A stretch of 42,417 nt of DNA from an uncultured Chitinophagaceae bacterium (GTDB lineage: Bacteria > Bacteroidota > Bacteroidia > Chitinophagales > Chitinophagaceae): positions 1 to 42,417 of the forward strand of contig CALIIL010000001.1 in the NCBI GenBank assembly GCA_938017685.1, written 5' to 3'. Of the stretch, positions 19,618 through 27,058 are shown one piece after another. Under the pieces are notes generated by a model that worked only from the letters and a program-made list of their open reading frames with translations, was not told the DNA's origin and searched no databases. Made by a program: the position numbers and the translations under genes. Positions within the stretch are counted from its first letter, which is position 1, and each line of letters starts with the position of its first letter.

Positions 19618-20139
19618 ATGAAAAAAATAATTTTACTAGCACTTATAGCTTGCATTTCACTCACGGCTTTTGGTCAATACTCAAATAAGAAAATTGAAGT
19701 TGGACAAAAAGCACCTGAATTGGCTTATGAAAGTCCTGAAGGAAAAATAATTAAACTTTCTAAGGTCAATAAAAAACGTATTGTATTGATTGACTTCTGG
19801 GCAAGCTGGTGTGGACCATGTCGCCGAGCTAACCCAGGTATGGTTAAGTTCTATGATGAGTATAAAGACAAAAAATATAAAGGTGCTAAGAAAGGATTTA
19901 CCATTTTTAGCGTAAGCCTAGATAAGAATAAAGACAAGTGGATTAAAGCGATTGAAAAAGATAAGCTTAGCTGGGATTGGCACGTAAGTGACTTAGGCGG
20001 TTGGAAAAGTGATGGCGCAAGTATTTATGGTGTAAAGTTTGTACCACAATGTTTTTTAATTGATGGCAACGGAACAATCATTGGTAAGTACAATCGTGCT
20101 GAGGATGCTAAAGCAGATTTAGACAAACTATTAAAATAA
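19618..20139 (+). CDS. TlpA/ResA-like thiol-disulfide oxidoreductase
   Basis: A 173-residue thioredoxin-fold protein with signal peptide (MKKIILLALIACISLTAFGQ), so periplasmic. The redox site is WCGPC at 64-68 in DFWASWCGPCRRANPG, with the cis-proline region VKFVPQCFLIDGNG. An AhpC/TSA-like N-terminal extension (KIEVGQKAPELAYESPEGK) is typical of TlpA/ResA proteins, which reduce disulfides in apocytochromes or envelope proteins. I start it at the ATG at 19618, since that is where the signal peptide begins; an upstream TTG (19555) would add 21 residues of no clear merit. The gmk gene follows 3 bp after its stop. Confidence 0.88.
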   Translation: MKKIILLALIACISLTAFGQYSNKKIEVGQKAPELAYESPEGKIIKLSKVNKKRIVLIDFWASWCGPCRRANPGMVKFYDEYKDKKYKGAKKGFTIFSVSLDKNKDKWIKAIEKDKLSWDWHVSDLGGWKSDGASIYGVKFVPQCFLIDGNGTIIGKYNRAEDAKADLDKLLK

Positions 20140-20142
20140 GTT

Positions 20143-20709
20143 TTGGAACAAAAAATCATAATCGTTACCGCGCCTTCTGGCTCAGGCAAAACGACTATTG
20201 TTCGCCAAGTATTAGCACAACTACCTGCATTACAATTTAGCGTTAGTGCTACCACGCGTAATCCTCGCCCAGGCGAAGTTGATGGTGCAGATTACTACTT
20301 TTTAAGCCCAGAATTATTTCGAGAGAAAATAGCACAAGATGCTTTTGCCGAGTATGAAATGGTATACCAAGATAAATATTATGGCACCTTGCATGAAAAG
20401 TTAGAAGAGACTTGGCAAGCAGGCAAAACGCCACTTGTAGATATTGATGTAAAAGGTGCTAAAACGCTCAAAACCTTTTTTGGTGAGCGAGCGCTGAGCC
20501 TATTTATACAAGCGCCGTCTATTGAAATACTAAAAGAAAGGCTCATTAATCGCGGCACAGAATCTCCAGAGATGCTCAAGGAGCGCTTGGATAAAGCCGA
20601 ACTAGAAACAAGCTTCAAGTCTGATTTTGATCAAGTAATAGTCAATGATCAATTGGAAGTGGCCGTTACAGAAACACTTGCTGTTGTACGCCAATTTTTA
20701 AATGATTAA
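20143..20709 (+). CDS. gmk: Guanylate kinase
   Basis: Phosphorylates GMP to GDP with ATP. At 188 residues it is of normal length. The P-loop is TAPSGSGKTT (9-18); SATTRNPRPGEVDGADYYF contains the GMP-binding Ser, Arg and Tyr residues; and LVDIDVKGAKTL with the lid region RLINRGTES completes the family pattern. The start codon is TTG at 20143, three bases after the stop of the TlpA-like gene, which implies translational coupling. Confidence 0.95.
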   Translation: MEQKIIIVTAPSGSGKTTIVRQVLAQLPALQFSVSATTRNPRPGEVDGADYYFLSPELFREKIAQDAFAEYEMVYQDKYYGTLHEKLEETWQAGKTPLVDIDVKGAKTLKTFFGERALSLFIQAPSIEILKERLINRGTESPEMLKERLDKAELETSFKSDFDQVIVNDQLEVAVTETLAVVRQFLND

Positions 20710-20724
20710 TTTAGCAGTAAGAAT

Positions 20725-21978
20725 ATGATATTCCTATACCTCTTGTTATGCCTCTTGCTCATCGGTTTTTTATCGGGCTTAGAGATCGGATTCCTATCTG
20801 CCAATAAGATTGGTTTAGAAAACAAAAAGAAGCAAGGCGACCGCTCAGCAAAATTGATCAGTCATTATGTTGAGAATCCAGACTACTTCATTGGAGGTAG
20901 CGTTGTTGGTATTGCTATTCTACTCGTCATTTTTTCAGTACTTAGTATGCATGTATTCAACGAATACTTGCCGTTCTTACAAGATAATATTATGCTTGTA
21001 TTTGGCTTAAGTTGCATAGCCGTAATAATTGTAGTTCTTTTTTTAGGAGATATTTTAAGCAAACGGATTTTTAAATCTATTGGTGAGCGAGCGATTGCTG
21101 TATGCAATGTGCCTATACGCTTTCTTTATTTTTTATTAAATGGAGTAAACAATAGCTTGCAAGGATTTGCCGGCTTTGTGCTCAAATATTTATTTAATGT
21201 AAAAATTGATAATACTAAAAAAGCATTTGCACCCATAGACTTAGAACAATACGAGCGTCAACTAAAAACAGGTAAAGATGAAAACCATCAAGATGTAAAT
21301 GTTGAGCTTTTTGAAAATGCGTTGGAACTTTCTAATATTAGAATTCGAGAATGCTTAATCCCCAGAAATGAAATTAAAGGAGTGGATATTACAACACCAA
21401 TTAACGAAGTAAAAGAACTTTTTATTGAAAGTAAGCATTCTAAATTATTGGTTTATGAAAATGATTTAGACAATATCATTGGCTACATCCATCACCTAGA
21501 TTTTTATAAAAAACAGCTCAACCTTAAAGAGCTTATTCATAAAATACCTGCCGTACCAGAAGCTATGCACGCGGTTGAACTTTTGAATAAATTTACCAAG
21601 AACAGAAAGAGTATTGCCTGGGTCGTTGATGAGTTTGGCGGGACTGCCGGTATTGTAACCATGGAAGATCTACTCGAGGAAATATTTGGGGAAATTGAAG
21701 ATGAGCATGACGAAAATGAATACATAGAAAAGCAAATTTCTAAAAACGAATACATCCTTTCTGGTCGTTTAGAGGTTGAGTATATCAACGAAAAATTTGA
21801 TCTGGAACTTCCATCCGAAAATGCTGAAACCTTATCTGGTTATATCATTGAAGAGCACAACGCTATTCCTGCACAAAAGGATAAAATACTATTAGGCAAC
21901 TATGAATTTGACATATTGCTCGTGACCAAAACCCGCATTGAAACGGTAAAACTTAAAGTGTTAGACAACGACGATTAA
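20725..21978 (+). CDS. CNNM/CBS-domain membrane protein (hemolysin C / GldE-like)
   Basis: A 417-residue protein with an N-terminal CNNM (DUF21) membrane domain of about four hydrophobic segments (1-150), starting with the FLSGLEIGFLSANKIGLENKKKQG motif region, followed by a CBS pair (about 205-330; SNIRIRECLIPRNEIKGVD, then VVDEFGGTAGIVTMEDLLEEIFGEIEDEHD) and a CorC/HlyC C-terminal domain (340-415). Family members are linked to Mg2+/Co2+ handling; the GldE branch in Bacteroidota is associated with gliding motility. I cannot separate these here. It is followed by a nucleotidyltransferase whose ATG overlaps this stop by one base (TAATG). Confidence 0.88.
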   Translation: MIFLYLLLCLLLIGFLSGLEIGFLSANKIGLENKKKQGDRSAKLISHYVENPDYFIGGSVVGIAILLVIFSVLSMHVFNEYLPFLQDNIMLVFGLSCIAVIIVVLFLGDILSKRIFKSIGERAIAVCNVPIRFLYFLLNGVNNSLQGFAGFVLKYLFNVKIDNTKKAFAPIDLEQYERQLKTGKDENHQDVNVELFENALELSNIRIRECLIPRNEIKGVDITTPINEVKELFIESKHSKLLVYENDLDNIIGYIHHLDFYKKQLNLKELIHKIPAVPEAMHAVELLNKFTKNRKSIAWVVDEFGGTAGIVTMEDLLEEIFGEIEDEHDENEYIEKQISKNEYILSGRLEVEYINEKFDLELPSENAETLSGYIIEEHNAIPAQKDKILLGNYEFDILLVTKTRIETVKLKVLDNDD

Positions 21979-22712
21979 TGAAAAAAGCAATGTTATTTAG
22001 TGCTGGTTTAGGCACGCGATTAAAACCATTTACACTCAATCACCCAAAGGCTATGGCACCTGTTAATGGCAAGCCTTTATTACAACGGAACATTGAATAT
22101 TTAAAGTCTTACGGTGTTGAAGAGGTGATTGTCAATGTGCATCACTTTGCGGATCAGATTATTTCCTTTTTAAAAGAAAATGACTTTGGCATAAAAACAA
22201 TTATCTCCGATGAGACAGATGAAGTATTGGAAACAGGTGGCGGTTTATTGAAAGCAGCACCACTTTTATCCGATGCTGAAAACTTCTTCGTAATGAATGT
22301 AGATATTCTTACTGATCTTGATTTAAACGATTTATACAACTATCATATTGAGCATAATGCTATGGCTACATTGGCTGTGAGTAATAGAGAAAGTTCTCGT
22401 GGTTTACTATTTGATCAAGACAACCAACTAATTGGTTGGCACAATAAAAAAACGGGTGAACAAAAAATTGTAATACGCGATGGTCAGACTGAGCCTGTCG
22501 AAGTCCTTATTGATTTTGCATTTAGTGGCATACAAGTTTTCAACTCAAAAATATTTCCATTGATTAACCAACGTGGAAAATTCTCTATTATTGATACTTA
22601 CCTAGACTTAGCCGCCAATCAAAAAATTGTAGCATACGATCATAGCGGAAAGATCTTGATGGACGTTGGCAAACCTGAAAGTTTATTGGCTGCTGAGGAG
22701 GTTTTTAAGTAA
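21978..22712 (+). CDS. Sugar-1-phosphate nucleotidyltransferase (MurU/RmlA-like)
   Basis: A 244-residue NTP-transferase. The signature MLFSAGLGTRLKPFTLNHPKAMAPVNGKPLL (5-35) binds the nucleotide and metal; the second metal-binding aspartate is in FFVMNVDILTDLD. The C-terminal SIIDTYLDLA and DVGKPESLLAAEE are typical of the short MurU-type enzymes, which make UDP-MurNAc in cell-wall recycling, but other NDP-sugars are possible. The gene overlaps the CNNM gene by one base. Residues 169-177 (within DGQTEPVEVL) are encoded by a REP-like repeat that looks like an in-frame insertion between the TGEQKIVI and FAFSGIQVF strands. Confidence 0.85.
   Translation: MKKAMLFSAGLGTRLKPFTLNHPKAMAPVNGKPLLQRNIEYLKSYGVEEVIVNVHHFADQIISFLKENDFGIKTIISDETDEVLETGGGLLKAAPLLSDAENFFVMNVDILTDLDLNDLYNYHIEHNAMATLAVSNRESSRGLLFDQDNQLIGWHNKKTGEQKIVIRDGQTEPVEVLIDFAFSGIQVFNSKIFPLINQRGKFSIIDTYLDLAANQKIVAYDHSGKILMDVGKPESLLAAEEVFK
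22483..22506 (+). repeat. REP-like element, copy 1, inside the nucleotidyltransferase gene
   Basis: A 24-bp element of the form GTC-A-G-A-CTGAGC-C-TGTCGAAG-T-CC. Its ends can form a short stem (GACT/AGTC) around a GAGCCTGTCGA loop. It matches a second copy in alaS (34301-34324) at 20 of 24 positions. It is in frame and contains no stop in this reading frame. Confidence 0.6.
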
Positions 22713-22720
22713 AAAGATTA

Positions 22721-25700
22721 TTACCTTCTTTGAATTAAAATTTTCTGCGTTTTACCTACACGAGCAATTTTAAGGTAATAAATGCCACTTGATAAATCAA
22801 TAAGTTCCATAGAAGGTTCCAACAATCCTGACTTTATAATAGCACCAGTTATAGAATATAATTTATACTTTTCATTAATGTACTTTGCTGTTGTAAAAAA
22901 AATACCATTACTATTAGGATTAGGATATACAAATGTCAAATCTTGTTGAGTAAAATAAACATTTAACCCTACAGGAATAAACCGGATAGTATCTGAAGAT
23001 TTTGAGCTACAACCATTGATTGTTGCTACACAATAATAGTTTCCATTAACAGTTGGGCTTAGTTGCGCATTGGTAGCTCCTGTAATAATTCCTGATAAGG
23101 TCTCATACCATTGTACCTGTCCATTAGTATAATTATTGGCAGTTAAGGTATTACCACTGCTTGTTACAATTGGTTTTACTGGTAAAGAATTAGCATTTAA
23201 AGTATCGAAGTATAAATTCAAGGTTGAGTCTAAATAACAAAATGGTATTTGGTTAAATTTGACAACATAAGCTAAAGCATTTTGATTTGTATTAATCAAG
23301 TAGGATAGTGTGTCAGTATTACTATTAGTTGCAGCATTAACTAACCAGTTTTTTTCAATTATTCCGTATGAATTTGTGTTAATTAGATTAGCAGCTATGG
23401 TTACTGTATCGCCGATGCACAAAGGATTAGTTGTACTAAGGTAGGTGGCAGTGGCAGTTACAGAATCAATAGTATTAACTAATAAAGTATTGCTAAGAAC
23501 ACCATTAGCTAACAAACATTCTTCACTGGAAGTTAAAGTGCAAAAAATTGTATCATCACTTGTGGGATAATATAAGAAACTTGCATTAGTATCTACAGCG
23601 ATACCATTTACCTTCCATTCGTAATTTGGTAAAAGACCACCATAGTTAATAGTACTTTGAAAAGATACGCTATCACCACTACAAACCGAATCTTTGGATT
23701 GAGCAATAGATATTGAAGGAGTTACGAATGGAAGTGTTGTAAAAACAATAGCGTTACTAGTATCTTTAGAAGGGCTAAAACAACCAAGATTAGAATTTAA
23801 AACGCAAACTATAGAATCGCCCATAGCAGGAGTAAAACTGTAACTATTACCACCACCTACATTACTTCCATTTAGCAGCCAATTGTAAGTAGTCAATAAG
23901 CCTCCAATAGCAGTTGAAATATTCACAGTAGCAGTTGAGCCAACACATAATGTATCATTTGCTGTTGTTATACTAATAAAAGCGGCCAAGGTAGGATTAA
24001 CCGTCATTATAATTAAATTACTGGTAAGAATAGAAGGCACAGCACAATTCCATGAAGAAATTAGTTCACACGAAACTGTATCATTATTATTTGGGAAATA
24101 ACTGAAGGTATCAATGTTTGTACCCACATTTAAACCATTAACTTTCCATTGATAAATTGGTGCAGCTCCTCCATTAGTAATATTAGCAGTAAAAGTTCTA
24201 CTCGAGCCTGCACAAGCAGTTGAATAACCTTGAATTGAAATAGTGGGAGTAATTGAATTAAAAGTTGTAACCGAAACTGTATTACTCGTAACCATTGGCC
24301 CAGACTGTGTTATACATGGTGCGTCCGATGTTAAGACACATGAAACATTATCATTATTATTTGGAACGTAGCTAAAATTTGGAATATTGTTACCGACAAC
24401 ATTTATACCATTAACTTTCCATTGAAAAATTGGGTTATTTCCCTGGTCTTGAACAAAAGCAGAAAAAGTTGCTGTGTCACCCTGACAAATATTCGTATTA
24501 TACGGACCAATTATAATCGATGGGTTTGATGTAGGAATAACGTTAAATGTAAGGGGGGTACTCATTACAATCTGGGAACTTGCACACTGAGAATTTGAGG
24601 TGATTGTGCAAGTTAGAGAGTCATTTACATTAGGAATAAAATAGAATGAACTACCCGATGCAAATGTTCCGCCGCCATTTAACAGCCAACTATAATTTGG
24701 ATTACTACCACCATTTGTTACAATGGCATTTACCAAAACAGGTGTACCATAACAATACGGACCAATAGTATCTGGTAAAAGCGTAACTGTAGGAAAAGAA
24801 AAAACTGGAGGTTGAGCTCCAAGTGAATAAACCAATGAAGGAACTACATTATTCAGAGCATTTATCATCCTTTGTTTTTGGCCATTAGTAAACCTATTAT
24901 CTGCACAATTATAAGACATAAAATTGAATATTACATCTCCGTAAGGCAAGCCTGTACAACCATTTAATTGAGTTGGTGTGCAATTTGTATTTTGAATATG
25001 AGGGTCTGTGTCACAAACTCTGTCACCCTCTATTTGACAATTATTATTTTGAGAACATACTGTTCCATTACTCCCCTCAAAAGTATGATAGAGGTGTAAG
25101 TGATGTCCCATTTCATGAGTAATAACACTTGCATTGGTATTCCCTACATATGAACTTTCGATAACAATCCCATTGCCAAAAGAATAGGAACCCCAAGCGA
25201 AACTCGCATAACCCGCTACCCAACCATTAATGTCATGAACAATCCAGATATTTATGTACTCCCTATTATCCCAAAATGAATAGTTGGCTAAATCCGTTTG
25301 AGATATTCCTGGTGAACTACCCCATGCGACCCCATTATTTATATAATTAGAATTACCTGAGGCATCTATTCGATTAATACCATTTGTTGGTAGGCAATTA
25401 ATTGTTCGCTGTGCCAATTCAAATTGAATATTAGTATTGATACCTCCGGTATTAGTATCAGGAAAACCAGAATAAGATGCGGCAAACTGTTGGTTGAGCT
25501 TATTCAAGAAACTAATTAACTCGGCATCAGATCTATTACTTCCTGTTCCCAAAGGTTCTCCCTTATGAATAACATGAAATACAACAGGTAAATAGTACGT
25601 ACCGTTCTGCAACAAAGTATTTGCATTAGGGTTATTTTGTATTAGTTGCTCTGCCTGCTGATACTTTTGCATCATGGCGGGGCTGCTATTCATCAATTGA

Positions 25701-25792
25701 TTATTAATTTCTGTTGATCCACAATTAATATTTTGTGCATTCAAGTGACAGATAGAAAGAAGAAGTACTAAAAAAGTATAAATATTTTTCAT
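22721..25792 (-). CDS. M43-family zinc metalloprotease with Ig-like repeats and T9SS sorting domain
   Basis: A 1023-residue secreted protein. It has a signal peptide (1-20) and a catalytic domain (~60-320) with the zinc site HEMGHHLHLYH at 226-236 (His226, His230, His236 ligands; Glu227 catalytic) and a Met-turn FNFMSYN (Met292), matching M43/pappalysin-like metzincins. The metzincin Gly at position 233 is replaced by His. From ~340 to ~890 come at least five tandem Ig-like units of 80-90 residues, each with a W[K/L][V/L]NG core, an F/Y-P-x-x-x-D-[S/T/N] turn and a paired Cys. Neighbouring units are similar at DNA level, which indicates recent internal duplication. The last ~75 residues are a T9SS type A domain (VYPNPNSNG, then LSSGIYYLKIARVGKTQKI). 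It probably digests external protein while attached to the cell surface. Confidence 0.9.
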   Translation of the reverse strand: MKNIYTFLVLLLSICHLNAQNINCGSTEINNQLMNSSPAMMQKYQQAEQLIQNNPNANTLLQNGTYYLPVVFHVIHKGEPLGTGSNRSDAELISFLNKLNQQFAASYSGFPDTNTGGINTNIQFELAQRTINCLPTNGINRIDASGNSNYINNGVAWGSSPGISQTDLANYSFWDNREYINIWIVHDINGWVAGYASFAWGSYSFGNGIVIESSYVGNTNASVITHEMGHHLHLYHTFEGSNGTVCSQNNNCQIEGDRVCDTDPHIQNTNCTPTQLNGCTGLPYGDVIFNFMSYNCADNRFTNGQKQRMINALNNVVPSLVYSLGAQPPVFSFPTVTLLPDTIGPYCYGTPVLVNAIVTNGGSNPNYSWLLNGGGTFASGSSFYFIPNVNDSLTCTITSNSQCASSQIVMSTPLTFNVIPTSNPSIIIGPYNTNICQGDTATFSAFVQDQGNNPIFQWKVNGINVVGNNIPNFSYVPNNNDNVSCVLTSDAPCITQSGPMVTSNTVSVTTFNSITPTISIQGYSTACAGSSRTFTANITNGGAAPIYQWKVNGLNVGTNIDTFSYFPNNNDTVSCELISSWNCAVPSILTSNLIIMTVNPTLAAFISITTANDTLCVGSTATVNISTAIGGLLTTYNWLLNGSNVGGGNSYSFTPAMGDSIVCVLNSNLGCFSPSKDTSNAIVFTTLPFVTPSISIAQSKDSVCSGDSVSFQSTINYGGLLPNYEWKVNGIAVDTNASFLYYPTSDDTIFCTLTSSEECLLANGVLSNTLLVNTIDSVTATATYLSTTNPLCIGDTVTIAANLINTNSYGIIEKNWLVNAATNSNTDTLSYLINTNQNALAYVVKFNQIPFCYLDSTLNLYFDTLNANSLPVKPIVTSSGNTLTANNYTNGQVQWYETLSGIITGATNAQLSPTVNGNYYCVATINGCSSKSSDTIRFIPVGLNVYFTQQDLTFVYPNPNSNGIFFTTAKYINEKYKLYSITGAIIKSGLLEPSMELIDLSSGIYYLKIARVGKTQKILIQRR

Positions 25793-25806
25793 AGATAGTA
25801 AGTATA

Positions 25807-27054
25807 TTAATTTATTCCGTAAACCTCAACAACACGTGCATTTTCATCAAATTTAAACCGAACTTGAGAGTTAATCGTAACTGTCTTTCCTGTTTTTCTT
25901 GATGTTCGAGTAAACTCGTTGTACATATCATACGTATAATAATCAATGGAATTGATTTTTAATATATTGTTGGAGCTATAGCTAGATTTTTTCCAGCTTG
26001 CACGATACATTTTTTTTAATTGATCTGTTGAAGGGTAGTCTAAATGCCAATAGCGTATTAAATTGGTCGAGTAAAATTGAAGTATTAAATCTAAATCTCT
26101 ACTGTCCTCAGCATCAATAAAGAATCTAATATTGTCTTGACAATTAAGTTGAAATTGGTCTTTGGCTTTCGTGTTATTTTCAGAAACAGAAGTATTTTCA
26201 GCATTAGCATAATAATCTACTCCTTGGTTATTGTCAAATGAATTATTGGCAGAAACAGAAAACCAAGTTATCAAAACAAGAATAATTAAAAGTGTAATTG
26301 AACCTAAACCAATTATTTTTCTTCGTTCGTTTTGTTCTTTGGATTTATAGAAATGATTACCCCCTGTAAGCGGAATACGCTGTTGAGAAATTTTATCAAA
26401 ATAGAAACCTATAAATGTGCAAAGTATCAATGAATAGGCACCAAGAAAAATTCGTTTCATGTTAATATCTTGTCCTACAACATCTATTTGGCCTGTTATG
26501 AAACCACCTACAGAATAGTCGTATAAAAAATAAATGGTAAGTAAAATACCACCAATGGCTATCCACATATTACTGCGCTTAATGGCCAAGTACCAAATGA
26601 GCATAACAAGAGGAGCGGCTAAAGCCAAAAACATGAGTACAATAGCTAAAATAAAAGCTAAGAAACCATACTTAACTACAAAGACTACCCATGAAAAATC
26701 ATCGGAGGCAGCCATTGAACTATTACTTCTTTGCACCGGCTCATATTCCTCATTTTTACGTCCCCAAAAACCTTCTTTTTCAACCTTGTTATCTTCTTTA
26801 TAATAGCCCGTTTTATCATCAAAAAATATACCCTCCTCTACAATATCGCCATTATTATTGACTTTATAACCAAGGTACTCATCTTGACTAAGCATCCCAG
26901 ATTCTTTTCTAAAGAATCCTTTATCATCGATATAGATGCCCGTACTTATACTTGACAATAGGCCGTTTTCTCTTATAACACCCTTGTCATCAATATAGTA
27001 ATCTCCCTCAGGAACTCCAAACTGCTGTAATAAACTATTGAGTTGTTTATTCAT
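25807..27054 (-). CDS. Membrane protein with N-terminal short repeats and C-terminal NTF2-like domain
   Basis: A 415-residue protein of unknown function. Residues ~15-105 are four imperfect repeats of ~20-22 residues built on G-[I/D/Y]-Y-x-[I/V]-D-D-K-G-x-[I/F]-R-x-x-[S/N]-G-[L/M/I] (e.g. GDYYIDDKGVIRENGLLSS and TGIYIDDKGFFRKESGMLS). Next come about five hydrophobic segments (~125-160, 163-180, 205-225 and 250-268). The C-terminal ~120 residues (from ~295; DNIRFFIDAEDSRDLDLILQFYS and following) resemble an NTF2/SnoaL-like fold. There is no signal peptide, so the repeats are probably cytoplasmic and the C-terminal domain periplasmic. It lies between two T9SS cargo genes and 14 bp upstream of the protease gene. 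I know of no named family with this order. Confidence 0.7.
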   Translation of the reverse strand: MNKQLNSLLQQFGVPEGDYYIDDKGVIRENGLLSSISTGIYIDDKGFFRKESGMLSQDEYLGYKVNNNGDIVEEGIFFDDKTGYYKEDNKVEKEGFWGRKNEEYEPVQRSNSSMAASDDFSWVVFVVKYGFLAFILAIVLMFLALAAPLVMLIWYLAIKRSNMWIAIGGILLTIYFLYDYSVGGFITGQIDVVGQDINMKRIFLGAYSLILCTFIGFYFDKISQQRIPLTGGNHFYKSKEQNERRKIIGLGSITLLIILVLITWFSVSANNSFDNNQGVDYYANAENTSVSENNTKAKDQFQLNCQDNIRFFIDAEDSRDLDLILQFYSTNLIRYWHLDYPSTDQLKKMYRASWKKSSYSSNNILKINSIDYYTYDMYNEFTRTSRKTGKTVTINSQVRFKFDENARVVEVYGIN

Positions 27055-27058
27055 TCAA

